From: Halomonas halocynthiae DSM 14573
GTDB taxonomy: Bacteria; Pseudomonadota; Gammaproteobacteria; Pseudomonadales; Halomonadaceae
Direction of reading: 5' to 3'
Assembly (NCBI RefSeq): GCF_000425725.1
Contig: NZ_KE384440.1
Location: forward strand, 62,001 to 126,000
DNA length: 64,000 nt
Translations under genes and position numbers: made by a program
Notes under the pieces: model-generated
The model's input: the letters and a program-made list of their open reading frames with translations, nothing else
Told to the model about the DNA's origin: nothing
Databases searched by the model: none
Part shown: positions 55,074 to 64,000 of the stretch, one piece after another
Numbering within the stretch: the first letter of the stretch is position 1
Layout: the number at the start of each line of letters is the position of its first letter

Positions 55074-55143
55074 TCTAGAAAGCAAGACATCAGGTTCAGC
55101 GCTGAGCTGAGATAGGGAACGGCTACTTTTATTGGTAGTGTAT

Positions 55144-55179
55144 ATCAGGCAGGTCGAGAGCTTTCTCGGCCTGCCTGAT
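55144..55179 (+). terminator. Terminator-like hairpin after deaD
   Basis: An extended stem, ATCAGGCAGG with CGAGA pairing TCTCG and CCTGCCTGAT, lies 70 nt after the deaD stop. The following T-run is short. Confidence 0.7.
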
Positions 55180-55241
55180 TTCAGTTGAGTGACAGGTTGT
55201 GCCAGTTGGCACGGCACTAGTGATGAGAGGAGTAAGGCGGC

Positions 55242-56234
55242 ATGTGGAAGCAGTTGCCATTCCGTCTGCGGGGTTATTTGATTTCCATGGCTGGTGTACT
55301 GCTGCTTTCGCCAGATGCCCTGCTGATCAAGGATACCCAGGTAGACGTGCCAACGTTCATGTTCTGGCGTGGTCTGTTGCTAGGTATTTTATTGTCGGCT
55401 GTGGCACTGCTGCGTTATCGGCGGCATTTGCCCCAGGCTATTCGTGCTTGTGGTCCCGCGGCTTGGTGGTGTCCATTAGCTTTTGCTGCGAGTGCTTGGG
55501 CTTTTGTCATCGCGACTCGGCTTACCGCTGCCGGTAACGTGCTAGTGATGATGACGCTGGCACCTTTGGTGGCCGGAATAATCGGGTTGGTGGTGTATGG
55601 TCAGAGGATCCGTCGCCAAACCTGGGTGGTGATTTTTATCTGTGTCGGTGGCGCAGTATTAATGGCGGCTGGTGAAGTCGGGCAAGGGAGTTTGCTGGGG
55701 TTGGCCGTTGCCCTCGTGGTGCCGGTGGCTATTGCTGTTAATACGACAGTAGCGAGCGCCCAGAAGGGCGTTCGTTCTCGCGGTGTGGATACTACGGTAA
55801 TTTTGCCGCTGGGCTGTCTAGCCATGTTGGTGCCCGCGATTTTTCTTGGCGGGATACAGCTTCCGCCAGAAGATGACATGAACCGGTTGCTCTTGTTGGC
55901 GGCGTTTCTTTCGGGAGCTTATTTTTTTATTCAGACGGGCGCGCGTTATTTGCCTGGTGCTGAGGTGAGTTTGGTCATGTTGCTAGAAACCGTGGTCGGG
56001 GCGCTGCTGGTCTGGTGGTGGTTAGGTGAGACGCCGCCGCCGCTGGCTTTTTTAGGGGGAAGCCTGATTGTTTCTGCCATGCTGGTCAGCAGCCTTAGGG
56101 ATCTTGGTCGCCAGCGGCGCAAAGTTGCTGCCGGGGCGCCGAACAATTGGCAGATGCAGGTTGATGCCGAGGTGCAAGCGCATGCTCAGCAAGTGGATGT
56201 GCTATGTGAAAACGATGAAACTCCGCGGAGTTAG
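55242..56234 (+). CDS. DMT-superfamily transporter (EamA domains)
   Basis: A 330-residue drug/metabolite transporter with about ten membrane helices arranged as two EamA repeats, and a hydrophilic C-terminal tail of about 35 residues. The end of repeat two (LMLLETVVGALLVWWWLGE) is the conserved EamA feature. ATG 55242 has AGGAG upstream. The substrate is unknown. It is convergent with mqo and shares a hairpin terminator at 56242-56292. Confidence 0.88.
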   Translation: MWKQLPFRLRGYLISMAGVLLLSPDALLIKDTQVDVPTFMFWRGLLLGILLSAVALLRYRRHLPQAIRACGPAAWWCPLAFAASAWAFVIATRLTAAGNVLVMMTLAPLVAGIIGLVVYGQRIRRQTWVVIFICVGGAVLMAAGEVGQGSLLGLAVALVVPVAIAVNTTVASAQKGVRSRGVDTTVILPLGCLAMLVPAIFLGGIQLPPEDDMNRLLLLAAFLSGAYFFIQTGARYLPGAEVSLVMLLETVVGALLVWWWLGETPPPLAFLGGSLIVSAMLVSSLRDLGRQRRKVAAGAPNNWQMQVDAEVQAHAQQVDVLCENDETPRS

Positions 56235-56241
56235 TGGTTAA

Positions 56242-56292
56242 ACCCACCAGCCCCAGTCAGTTGTCGGCTGATGCTGATGGGGCCTGGTGGGT
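56242..56292. terminator. Shared hairpin between convergent eamA-like and mqo genes
   Basis: A long inverted repeat ACCCACCAG-CCCA with TGGG-CCTGGTGGGT lies between the two stops at 56234 and 56301. It has little T-run on either side. Confidence 0.65.
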
Positions 56293-56300
56293 GGGGTACG

Positions 56301-57797
56301 CTACTCGTGATTGAGCTTAAGCGTTTTTGAGGTGTGTTGGCGGGTATCTCGACAAGCTTGGGCATCTACTTTGAGATCAATGCCATAGGTAGGAATAATC
56401 GTAGACAGGCGCTCTTTCCATCCGTCGTGCTCTAATGCGTTGCTAAAACAGGTTTCAAGCACGTTGATGGCAATGTAAGCGGCGGTAGAGGCGCCGGGTG
56501 ACGCACCCAGCAGTACGCTGAATGATTTGTCTTCACTGGTAATCAGCTCGGTGCCGAACTCTAGGGTTCCAGCCGCTTTTCTTTCTGGCTTGATGATTTG
56601 AACACGTTGGCCCGCGACGGCTTTATGCCAGTCACTATGCTGTGCTTTGGGATAAAACTCCTTGAGCATATCAAACTGGTGTGCGCTGCTTTGTACAACC
56701 TGGCTGATAAGATACTCACTCAGCGACCAGTTATCCTTGGCGACATCCAGCATTGGTAAGACATTATCCGATTTAACCGATTCCATGAGATCCAGATAAG
56801 AGCCATGCTTCAGGAAACGGGTAGAAAATCCAGCATAAGGGCCAAACAGTAACGAACGTTTTCCATCGATGATGCGAGTATCCAGATGTGGAACTGACAT
56901 GGGGGGAGAGCCCTTGGCGGCTTTGCCGTACACCTTGGCGTGGTGTTGCTCGGCAATCGTGTCATCATCACAGCGTAGCCAAATGCCGCTGATCGGGAAG
57001 CCGCCGTACCCTTTACCCTCTGGAATGTTGGATTTTTGCAGTAGTTCGATAGCGCGACCGCCAGCACCGACGAAAACGAACTTGGCAGTAATGGACACGG
57101 TTTCATGGGTTGTTAGGTTCTTAACGTAAACACGCCAAGTACCGTCGCTATTCTTATAGAGATCAACCACGTCGTGCTGGTAGTGAATCGTGGCACCGTC
57201 CTGCTGGGCCAGTTGGCTCACTAGCGCGTGGGTTAGGGCACCATAGTCAACATCAGCACCGCTGGCAACGCGTGTCATGGCGACGTTTTGCTCGGGTGGG
57301 CGGCCGTCCATGACCAGCGGTGCCCACTCACGAAGCTGCACAGGGTCGTCACTGTACTGCATGGTTTCATAGCAGTGATGCGCGGACATCTGACGATAGC
57401 GCTGCTGCAGGAACCTGACGTTCTCTTTATCGCGCACAAAGCTAACGTGTGGGCAGGCGTGGATGAAGCTACCTGGGTCAGCAATTTTTCCTTCTGTGAC
57501 CAAGTAGGACCACAGCTGGCGAGACAGGTCAAACTCCGTATTAACTTCAAGTGCCTTGCTGATGTTAACGGTGCCGTCAGTGTTGGGCGGCGTGTAGTTC
57601 ATTTCACAGTTGGCTGCGTGGCCCGTGCCTGCGTTGTTCCAAGGTGCAGAGCTTTCTCGCGCACAGTCGTCGAGCCTTTCAAACATGGCAATGCTTAGGC
57701 TGGGTTCTAGCTCTTTAAGCAAGGTGCCTACGGTGGCGCTCATGATTCCCGCGCCAACCAGTACAACATCCACGTTTTCGATAAGATCGTTACTCAT
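56301..57797 (-). CDS. mqo: Malate:quinone oxidoreductase
   Basis: Mqo is a peripheral membrane FAD enzyme that oxidises malate to oxaloacetate and passes electrons to quinone, serving the TCA cycle. The 498-residue length is standard. The FAD motif VVLVGAGIMSATVGTLLKEL is at about residues 11-30, and the family segments NNAGTGHAANCEMNYTP and GGFPISGIWLRC are present. It overlaps the upstream cupin gene by 8 nt, so the two are coupled. No other TCA gene is adjacent. Confidence 0.96.
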   Translation of the reverse strand: MSNDLIENVDVVLVGAGIMSATVGTLLKELEPSLSIAMFERLDDCARESSAPWNNAGTGHAANCEMNYTPPNTDGTVNISKALEVNTEFDLSRQLWSYLVTEGKIADPGSFIHACPHVSFVRDKENVRFLQQRYRQMSAHHCYETMQYSDDPVQLREWAPLVMDGRPPEQNVAMTRVASGADVDYGALTHALVSQLAQQDGATIHYQHDVVDLYKNSDGTWRVYVKNLTTHETVSITAKFVFVGAGGRAIELLQKSNIPEGKGYGGFPISGIWLRCDDDTIAEQHHAKVYGKAAKGSPPMSVPHLDTRIIDGKRSLLFGPYAGFSTRFLKHGSYLDLMESVKSDNVLPMLDVAKDNWSLSEYLISQVVQSSAHQFDMLKEFYPKAQHSDWHKAVAGQRVQIIKPERKAAGTLEFGTELITSEDKSFSVLLGASPGASTAAYIAINVLETCFSNALEHDGWKERLSTIIPTYGIDLKVDAQACRDTRQHTSKTLKLNHE

Positions 57798-58197
57798 TTA
57801 CCTTGGCCTCCACACAGTTTGCTTTGAAGGAAATGTTGCTGGCGTCTTCATAAACAATGTAAGCCCGCCGCCAGGGTTCATCATCTAGCAGGCGCCACTT
57901 GTGGCCGCTACCACGATTGTCTTGCGCCAGAAGAATATCGCCCGGCTTGATAATAAAGGTCGCGCCGGATTTGGTTTCAAACTCTAGCGTTCCTGATAGG
58001 GTGATGACATAACGCGGTTCGGGGTCCTGATGCCAGCCCCAGGCCCCACCAGGTGCTGTTTCACGAAAAGAAAGCCGAGTGGCTGGGATCGCTTGACTGG
58101 CCTGATCGCCTCGTTCGCCTTGAGTAAACTCAATGGTGCCTTCTTCAAATAGAGAGTCGCCGTTTTCTCCGGTCCATAGGCGTACACAACGTATCAT
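57790..58197 (-). CDS. Small cupin-domain protein coupled to mqo
   Basis: A 135-residue single-domain cupin. The core reads GWHQDPEPRYVITLSGTLEF then GATFIIKPGDILLAQDNRGS and GHKWRL, with two His residues that could bind a metal. ATG 58197 has AGGA upstream; a frame start at 58218 is less likely. The gene overlaps mqo by 8 nt. Such proteins lack an assigned function. The coupling suggests a role linked to malate oxidation, but nothing in the sequence shows which. Confidence 0.82.
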   Translation of the reverse strand: MIRCVRLWTGENGDSLFEEGTIEFTQGERGDQASQAIPATRLSFRETAPGGAWGWHQDPEPRYVITLSGTLEFETKSGATFIIKPGDILLAQDNRGSGHKWRLLDDEPWRRAYIVYEDASNISFKANCVEAKVNE

Positions 58198-58289
58198 GGT
58201 GCTTGCTTCCTTTGGCAATGATGAGTAGGCAATGGTAAGCGCTGGCTGTAATGGTAAAGCGTGCCGGTGATAGCTTTTACAGCGCTCAT

Positions 58290-58970
58290 TCAGCGCTCAC
58301 GGGTCCAGTGTTTGCTGAGAGTGTGCATGATGCGTTCGGGGTACCAGGTGTTGCCCAGGCTGCCGTTGTAGCGCGCCAGCGCTCGTGTCATGTCACCGTT
58401 TTCTACCGCCAGATAGTGGGCAAGAATCGTACAGCCATAGCGCAGGTTGCGCCAAGGGTCCTTCAAGTCGTCTATTGGAAGACCAAGCTCGGCTACCCAG
58501 AATGGCATGATTTGCATCAGGCCTGTGGCACCGGCAGACGAAACGGCATCGGCGCGAAAAGCGCTTTCTACCTGAATGACGGCCATTACAAGCTCGGGAG
58601 GTAGGCCAGCAATGCTGGCTTCCTGATAGATGCGGATCAGCAGTTGCCGACGATGCGCTTCATTGTGGATGTGGTGAGCCAGGCGAGGCGACATGTCTTC
58701 TGTCCATTGGCGAACTGCCCAAAGAACAGCGGGTGGTTGGGTGGTAGCGCTTAGCTCAGACAGTGTGGGGCGTAAGACAGGCGATAGGCTGGAAGAGGCA
58801 AAAGGCGTTGGCGCCGCAGCAAGGGAGGGTGGCTGCGCCAGCACGCTACTACTCAATACAGCAAACGCCACTAGGGCGCTTGCTGTGGAGGTTCCTCGAA
58901 ACTTAGCGGCTGATACGCTGCCCGAGGAAATCGAAAATGCTATCAGCGGGTACCATGGTGGCTTCGGCAT
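58290..58970 (-). CDS. Lytic transglycosylase (SLT domain)
   Basis: The C-terminal half (about residues 115-220) is a soluble-lytic-transglycosylase domain: catalytic Glu in [20 protein letters not shown], then [16 protein letters not shown] and ALARYNGS. It cleaves the glycan strand of murein, forming anhydromuramic ends. A hydrophobic export segment ([16 protein letters not shown]) lies near the N terminus. The start is uncertain: ATG 58970 overlaps proS by 68 nt, and GTG 58871 just ahead of the hydrophobic segment is an alternative. The gene probably uses the proS transcript. Confidence 0.87.
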   Translation of the reverse strand: MPKPPWYPLIAFSISSGSVSAAKFRGTSTASALVAFAVLSSSVLAQPPSLAAAPTPFASSSLSPVLRPTLSELSATTQPPAVLWAVRQWTEDMSPRLAHHIHNEAHRRQLLIRIYQEASIAGLPPELVMAVIQVESAFRADAVSSAGATGLMQIMPFWVAELGLPIDDLKDPWRNLRYGCTILAHYLAVENGDMTRALARYNGSLGNTWYPERIMHTLSKHWTRER

Positions 58971-60624
58971 CGCGTCGCCCCTTGTACTCGAGTTCATTGT
59001 TGTCAAGGCCACGGTCGCCAATCACCAAACGGTGTGGAATACCCATCAGCTCGTGGTCGGCGAAGCGTGCGCCGGGGCGCAAATCACGATCATCAAGTAA
59101 TACCTCAAAGCCCGCCTGAGTGAGCTCTTGGTAAAGCCGTTCGCTTTCTTCACGCACGCGCTGCGACTTGTGTGCATTCATGGGAACCATAGCAATCTGG
59201 AATGGGGCGATTGCCTCGGGCCAAATAATGCCGTTCTCATCGTGGTTTTGCTCGATAGCGGCGGCAATAACGCGAGTGATGCCGATACCGTAGCAGCCCA
59301 TCCATGGATATGAGGCTTTGCCGTTGACATCCAGTACGGTGGCATTCATGGCCTGGGAGTACTTTTGGCCTAGCTGGAAGACATGGCCCACCTCGATGCC
59401 TCGCTTGATCAGCAAGGTGCCTTTGCCGTCTGGCGACGGGTCGCCTGCGACAACTTTACGTAGGTCAGCCACTTGGGGTAACGGTAGGTCGCGCTCCCAG
59501 TTAATGCCGAAATAGTGTTTGCCGTCGATGTTAGCGCCAGCGCCGAAGTCACTCATCAGCGCGACGCTCCGGTCGATGATGATCGGTATATCCAGTCCCA
59601 CGGGCCCTAGGGAGCCAGGGCCTGCACCGGCGGCGTCACGAATTTCTTCCTCGCTGGCCATGGACAACGGGCTGGCGACGTCCGCTAGGTTCTCGGCTTT
59701 GACCTCGTTAAGCTCATGGTCGCCGCGTATTAGCAGGGCGATCAGTTTGCCGTCAGTCCCATGTACCATCAGTGTTTTAATTGTTTGCTCAATCGCTAGG
59801 CCATGCTGCTCTACTAACGCTGCGATGGTGCGCGCATTTGGGGTGTCGACCAAATGCATCGTTTCACTGGGTGCTGGGCGTTGAAGCTCAGTATCTAATG
59901 GCGCTGGCAGGGCTTCCGCTTTTTCCATGTTGGCGGCGTAGTCGGAGTCGCTTGAAAAGACGATGTCGTCTTCTCCTGAGTCAGCCAGCACATGGAACTC
60001 GTGTGAACCAGTGCCACCAATAGAGCCGTTGTCAGCAATCACCGGGCGGAAGTCTAACCCCAGCCGTGTGAAGATGCGCACATAGGCGTCGTACATGGCC
60101 TGATAGCTTTCACTTAGCGAGGCTTCATCAATGTTGAAAGAATACGCATCCTTCATGATGAACTCCCGTGAGCGCATTATGCCAAAGCGCGGACGAATTT
60201 CGTCACGGAACTTGGTCTGGATCTGGTAGAAGTTCGACGGCAACTGTTTGTAGCTGGAGATTTCACGACGTATTAGGTCAGTGATGACTTCTTCGTGAGT
60301 TGGGCCAATGCAGTAGTCACGCTGGTGGCGGTCCTTGAGACGCAACAGCTCTGGGCCATATTGCTCCCAACGCCCTGATTCCTGCCATAAATCAGCAGGC
60401 TGAACGGCAGGCATCAACACTTCTTGAGCGCCAGCGCGGTCCATCTCTTCACGAACGATGCGCTCTACTTTGCGTAGCGTTCTGAGGCCGACAGGTAGCC
60501 AGGTGTAGAGGCCGGATGTTAAGCGGCGAACGAGCCCCGCGCGCAGCATCAGTTGGTGGCTGATGACCTCGGCGTCGGCGGGGGTTTCCTTCATGGTGGA
60601 AATCAATAGTTGCGTGGCGCGCAT
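58903..60624 (-). CDS. proS: Prolyl-tRNA synthetase (bacterial type)
   Basis: A 573-residue class II aminoacyl-tRNA synthetase that charges tRNA-Pro. Motif 2 region [21 protein letters not shown] (about residues 137-157, within it the catalytic Arg), motif 3 [14 protein letters not shown] and the C-terminal anticodon-binding domain are present. The INS editing domain that removes Ala-tRNA-Pro is inserted in the middle (about 225-400), as in the long bacterial form. It is followed directly by the overlapping transglycosylase gene. Confidence 0.96.
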   Translation of the reverse strand: MRATQLLISTMKETPADAEVISHQLMLRAGLVRRLTSGLYTWLPVGLRTLRKVERIVREEMDRAGAQEVLMPAVQPADLWQESGRWEQYGPELLRLKDRHQRDYCIGPTHEEVITDLIRREISSYKQLPSNFYQIQTKFRDEIRPRFGIMRSREFIMKDAYSFNIDEASLSESYQAMYDAYVRIFTRLGLDFRPVIADNGSIGGTGSHEFHVLADSGEDDIVFSSDSDYAANMEKAEALPAPLDTELQRPAPSETMHLVDTPNARTIAALVEQHGLAIEQTIKTLMVHGTDGKLIALLIRGDHELNEVKAENLADVASPLSMASEEEIRDAAGAGPGSLGPVGLDIPIIIDRSVALMSDFGAGANIDGKHYFGINWERDLPLPQVADLRKVVAGDPSPDGKGTLLIKRGIEVGHVFQLGQKYSQAMNATVLDVNGKASYPWMGCYGIGITRVIAAAIEQNHDENGIIWPEAIAPFQIAMVPMNAHKSQRVREESERLYQELTQAGFEVLLDDRDLRPGARFADHELMGIPHRLVIGDRGLDNNELEYKGRRDAEATMVPADSIFDFLGQRISR

Positions 60625-60974
60625 GGGTCCGGCGTAACCTCGAATAATAATGAATCGAAATGAATTAGGCTGCGGCTTACAGCAATGAGCAGCGTATCGC
60701 TATTGTACGGTTAAGGCTATCTGGCGGCAAAACACGTGTCTGCAAGAGCAAGGCTTTAGTCTAATTACGAGAAAATAAATAGCGAGCTATCGATTAGCGT
60801 GAGAATATTTAAAGTGGCATTTTTCTAGGCCTTCGTAAGTCTAGGCCTTAAGCCCTAGTTCGCGTACATCGTCTTGGTGTGCCGAATATCGCATACGCAG
60901 TAGTGTGTGCTCTGTGGTTTATCCATCGTTGGTTTATTCATCGTTATTTTGTCGTTATCTCAAGGGAGTTCGTC
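60625..60974. other. Divergent promoter region between proS and the CoA-transferase gene
   Basis: About 350 bp, AT-rich in the middle. It must hold both divergent promoters. No gene or conserved RNA element was recognised. Confidence 0.5.
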
Positions 60975-62519
60975 ATGGTTGACCACACGCTTTTTCAGTC
61001 ACGTTGTCGCTGGGCCCCTGGGGTCGGGCTGATCCAAAGTGCTGAGCAGGCGGCGGCGTTGATTAAGGATGGTATGACGGTAGGAATGAGCGGTTTTACG
61101 CGAGCGGGTGAGGCTAAGGCAGTGCCGCGTGCACTGGCTGAACAAGCGCAGCGTGCCCCGTTATCCATCACACTGATGACGGGTGCCTCGCTGGGTAATG
61201 ATCTGGATAAGCTATTAACTGAAGCGAAGGTGCTGTCGCGGCGTATGCCGTTTCAAGTGGACACCACCCTGCGCCGTGCCATCAATGACGGCAAGGTGAT
61301 GTTTCTGGATCAGCATCTGTCAGAAACGGTCGAGTTGCTGCGTAACCACCAATTAGGTGAAATTGACGTAGCGGTTGTTGAAGCCAGTGCCATTACCGAA
61401 CAAGGACATATTGTGCCGACGACGTCGGTGGGCAATTCGGCCAGTTACGCGATTCTGGCTGACAAAATCATTGTTGAGCTGAATTTGTCGTCACCCGCCG
61501 CGCTGGAAGGAATGCACGATATTTATATTCCGCAGATGCGACCCACGCGCCCGCCGATCCCTGTGGTTGCTGCGGACTCGCGCATTGGTTCTACGGCGAT
61601 TCCTATCGACCCGTCACGTATCGCCGCTATTGTTGTTACTCAGGAAAAAGATAGCCCCTCTACGGTGCTACCTGCTGATGCTGATACCCAACGCATTGCC
61701 GAGCATTTGATTGGCTTTTTTACTGCTGAAGTCGAGTCGGGGCGGCTAACGCCGTCACTGCTGCCGTTGCAGGCAGGGATCGGCACGATGGCCAATGCGG
61801 TAATGAGTGGGCTGGCCAAGGGGCCTTTCGAGCATCTGACTATGTATTCTGAGGTGTTGCAGGACTCGACATTTGACCTGCTCGACAGTGGCAAGCTGGA
61901 TTTTGCCTCCGGCTGTTCAATCACCCTATCTGAAGGGTGTGGTGAGCGGGTCTGGCCTCAGTTAGAAAAGTACCGTGATCGTCTGGTGCTACGCCCGCAA
62001 GAGCTGTCCAATCATCCGGGGATTGTGCGCCGTCTGGGGATTATTGCTATCAATACGGCGCTTGAGGCAGATATCTACGGTAACGTTAACTCGACCCATG
62101 TGTGCGGTACGCGGATGATGAATGGTATCGGCGGTTCGGGAGACTTTGCGCGTAACGCTCAGCTATCGATTTTTGTGACGAAATCGTTGGCAAAAGGAGG
62201 CGATGTTTCAAGCTTTGTGCCGTTTGCCAGCCATATTGATCACACAGAGCATGATGTGGATATTCTGGTCTCTGAGCATGGTTTGGCAGATTTGCGTGGT
62301 TTGGCGCCTCGTGAACGTGCCGTTGTTGTTATCGAGACGTGTGCTGATCCTCTGTATCGCCCAGCTCTGCGTCATTACTTTGAGCAGGCCTGTGAGCGCG
62401 GTGGCCATACGCCGCATTGTTTGGAACAGGCGCTATCCTGGCACGCTGCAGTAGAGCAGTGTGGAAATATGCGAGAGTTTCAGTTTGCTGAACGGCAAGG
62501 TGATGCGGTGGCGGGCTAA
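60975..62519 (+). CDS. Acetyl-CoA hydrolase/succinyl-CoA:acetate CoA-transferase family protein
   Basis: A 514-residue class I CoA-transferase. The family blocks are visible: GMSGFTRAGEAKAVPRAL near the N terminus, IGTMANAVMSGL, the active-site Glu in LTMYSEVLQDSTFDLLD (forms the glutamyl-CoA thioester), and GIGGSGDFARNAQLSIFV with the CoA-binding glycine loop. It probably transfers CoA between succinyl-CoA and acetate, or hydrolyses acetyl-CoA. ATG 60975 has AGGGAG; the longer frame from 60879 encodes non-conserved residues. It stands alone. Confidence 0.9.
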   Translation: MVDHTLFQSRCRWAPGVGLIQSAEQAAALIKDGMTVGMSGFTRAGEAKAVPRALAEQAQRAPLSITLMTGASLGNDLDKLLTEAKVLSRRMPFQVDTTLRRAINDGKVMFLDQHLSETVELLRNHQLGEIDVAVVEASAITEQGHIVPTTSVGNSASYAILADKIIVELNLSSPAALEGMHDIYIPQMRPTRPPIPVVAADSRIGSTAIPIDPSRIAAIVVTQEKDSPSTVLPADADTQRIAEHLIGFFTAEVESGRLTPSLLPLQAGIGTMANAVMSGLAKGPFEHLTMYSEVLQDSTFDLLDSGKLDFASGCSITLSEGCGERVWPQLEKYRDRLVLRPQELSNHPGIVRRLGIIAINTALEADIYGNVNSTHVCGTRMMNGIGGSGDFARNAQLSIFVTKSLAKGGDVSSFVPFASHIDHTEHDVDILVSEHGLADLRGLAPRERAVVVIETCADPLYRPALRHYFEQACERGGHTPHCLEQALSWHAAVEQCGNMREFQFAERQGDAVAG

Positions 62520-62539
62520 CGTGATTGTTAGCCCTGCAT

Positions 62540-63373
62540 TTAGTTGTTGGTTAGGTATTTCTCGCGCAGTGCCCACAGAATGGCAGCGGTTTGTGTATCG
62601 GGGAAACCACGGTAGTCTGCTGGGCGAAAGTGCATTTGAAAAGCCGACAGGGCCGACTGGGTAGACGCATTTAGGGTGCCGGTGACGGTGACGCCATAGC
62701 CCCAGTCTGCCAGTGCTGTTTGTAATTCGCCCATCGACGGCGGTTGGTTGCTGAAACGCTGATAGTAGCGACTAACCGTGTTTTCGTCAGGCCAAGCGCC
62801 TACGCCTGCGTCGTAGAGCCGTTTCCAAGGAAATGCGGGGCCGGGATCAAGCTTGCGGGTAGGGGCGATATCAGCGTGAGCAAGTACCTGCCAAGGTTTT
62901 ATCTGGTGACGAGCGATAATATCTTGAGATAACGCAATCAGCGCTTCAATCTGGGTTTCATCGTAGTCATCCCAATGAATCTCACTGAGTTGGTTGCTCA
63001 TTACTCGCTGGGTCAGGGCAGCCGCATCAAGTGGGTAAGGCCCAAGATTGACGATTTCAATGCCAATGCTGGTGTCGTTGATATTGTGCCTGCCTTGCCA
63101 CGTGCTACTGCCCGCGTGCCAAGCGCGTTGTGACTCATCTACCAGTTGCATAACCCAGGGGCCATCGGGGCCTTGCTGGCCTGGGCCTGGGATCAGGTAG
63201 TGTGCGCTGACGTTACTACGGGTGAGTGCGTGTAATGAACTTGTCTGGTTTTCGTAGGTGTAATGAAACACGAGATGTTTCACGCGGCTGTCTTGTCCGG
63301 TAGCGCGATAGCGGGTATCCAGCGTATAGCCGGGGGCGAAATGCCGTCCAGCATGATCCATGCTGCCACCCAA
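62540..63373 (-). CDS. N-acetylmuramoyl-L-alanine amidase (AmiD/AmpD-like) with peptidoglycan-binding domain
   Basis: A zinc amidase of the Amidase_2 family (about residues 28-180; first zinc His in VKHLVFHYT, SAHYLI, LAHADIAPTRKLDPG with the last His and catalytic Lys/Asp region), followed by a PG_binding_1 domain (about 205-270). It removes the stem peptide from muramic acid. The first conventional start is TTG 63373 (277 residues), but the frame stays open 5' of it and encodes a basic N terminus plus hydrophobic segment LLLIVSVLLGG. A start further upstream, possibly CTG 63508, is likely; E. coli AmiD is also envelope-anchored. Confidence 0.85.
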   Translation of the reverse strand: MGGSMDHAGRHFAPGYTLDTRYRATGQDSRVKHLVFHYTYENQTSSLHALTRSNVSAHYLIPGPGQQGPDGPWVMQLVDESQRAWHAGSSTWQGRHNINDTSIGIEIVNLGPYPLDAAALTQRVMSNQLSEIHWDDYDETQIEALIALSQDIIARHQIKPWQVLAHADIAPTRKLDPGPAFPWKRLYDAGVGAWPDENTVSRYYQRFSNQPPSMGELQTALADWGYGVTVTGTLNASTQSALSAFQMHFRPADYRGFPDTQTAAILWALREKYLTNN

Positions 63374-63588
63374 TAATACACTGACAATCAGCAGTAGCGT
63401 CCAGCGGCTAACGGTTGCACGAAGGCGCTTTGTGTTGTGTTTGGGTGGCGGCGTTTTTTTCCGCGTGGTGGTGCCGCGTTTTGGTTTGGCTGGGCGATCT
63501 TTACTCAGAGTCGTATCCCTTCTTGAGAAGCTTGTCGGTCACTGCTCAACGGTCACTGCTTGGCAGGTTTGATGCAATGATGAGCGAC

Positions 63589-64000
63589 TCAGCGCAGCAG
63601 TTCACGCATGGCGTTTTCTAGCCCCGCAGGTGTCATGGGGTACATGCGATCTTCGATCAATTCTCGCACCAGCTGAGTGGAATGCGTGTAGTCCCAGTGA
63701 CTTGAGGGGGATGGGTTGATCCACACCAAGTGTGGGAAGGCGCTGACCACGCGCTTGAGCCATACGCCGCCCGCTTCACGATTAAAATGCTCAACGCTGC
63801 CGCCGGGGTGAGTGATTTCGTAGGGCGACATGGCTGCATCGCCGACAATCACGACCTTGTAATCGGCACCGTAGGTGCGCAGCACTTCCAGAGTCGACAC
63901 GGGGCGGTCGTGGCGGCGGGAGTTTTCACGCCATAGTCCTTCATAGATGCAGTTATGGAAGTAGTAATGCGCTAAATGCTTGAATTCACTGCGGGCCGCC
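63589..64000 (-). CDS. vWA-domain protein (CoxE-like), C-terminal part only
   Basis: The frame is open from the window's right edge to a TGA at 63589, giving about 136 C-terminal residues, so the gene continues beyond the window. The visible part has HYYFHNCIYEGLWREN, then STLEVLRTYGADYKVVIVGD and AAMSPYEITHPGGS, typical of the C-terminal half of bacterial vWA proteins encoded beside MoxR-type ATPases. The MIDAS motif is not in the visible part. The partner ATPase would be expected off the window. Confidence 0.78.
   Translation of the reverse strand, partial: AARSEFKHLAHYYFHNCIYEGLWRENSRRHDRPVSTLEVLRTYGADYKVVIVGDAAMSPYEITHPGGSVEHFNREAGGVWLKRVVSAFPHLVWINPSPSSHWDYTHSTQLVRELIEDRMYPMTPAGLENAMRELLR

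Overview
The window reads as part of a chromosome of a halophilic gammaproteobacterium of the Halomonas/Chromohalobacter type. This is an inference from gene content: a 531-residue Pseudomonas-type isocitrate lyase, an mnmA-hflD-purB-roxA run, mqo, a ProQ-like protein next to thyA-folA, several TRAP transporters, and dissimilatory C2-sulfonate genes. No rRNA, tRNA, CRISPR array or recognisable insertion sequence or integrase was seen.

Left flank (1-17.5 kb), ordinary chromosome: a glycine-zipper lipoprotein, isocitrate lyase, an acetyltransferase/roxA/purB/hflD/mnmA operon on the minus strand, thyA-folA, a ProQ/FinO-domain protein with a coiled-coil extension, a porin, cysQ, a membrane-anchored glutamate-synthase-like FMN protein, a cold-shock protein, a carboxylesterase and a stand-alone trpB.

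Central region (17.5-50.3 kb), an accessory sulfonate-catabolism island. A decayed peroxiredoxin gene lies at its left edge and an intact paralogue in the same orientation at its right edge. The genes assemble a pathway: taurine is deaminated by TauXY (30.3-32.2 kb) and isethionate is probably oxidised by a GMC flavoprotein (47.1-48.7 kb), both to sulfoacetaldehyde. Xsc (20.1 kb) converts sulfoacetaldehyde plus phosphate to acetyl phosphate plus sulfite, Pta makes acetyl-CoA, and TauE and a YeiH-type protein are candidate sulfite/sulfate exporters. Two TRAP transporters (39.2-42.3 and 43.8-46.9 kb) are candidates for uptake. Two paralogous IclR regulators, a MocR/TauR-type regulator and a LysR regulator control the region. 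The island also holds a ureohydrolase with a YjiH/Gate-domain transporter, a glycine oxidase gene of lower G+C, and a five-gene module (two Lin0512-family proteins, a cupin, a CobT-like vWA protein and a CobS-like AAA+ ATPase) whose function in this setting is unknown.

The island is rich in decayed genes: a TPP riboswitch still attached to a thiC pseudogene, an xsc pseudogene that keeps its promoter and lies divergent from the CobS/CobT-like operon, and a cluster of LysR, amidohydrolase and CobW/COG0523 remnants.

Right flank (50.3-64 kb), ordinary chromosome again: peroxiredoxin, an M23 peptidase, deaD, an EamA transporter, mqo with a small cupin, a lytic transglycosylase, proS, an acetyl-CoA hydrolase/CoA-transferase, an AmpD-like amidase, and the C-terminal part of a vWA protein running off the end.
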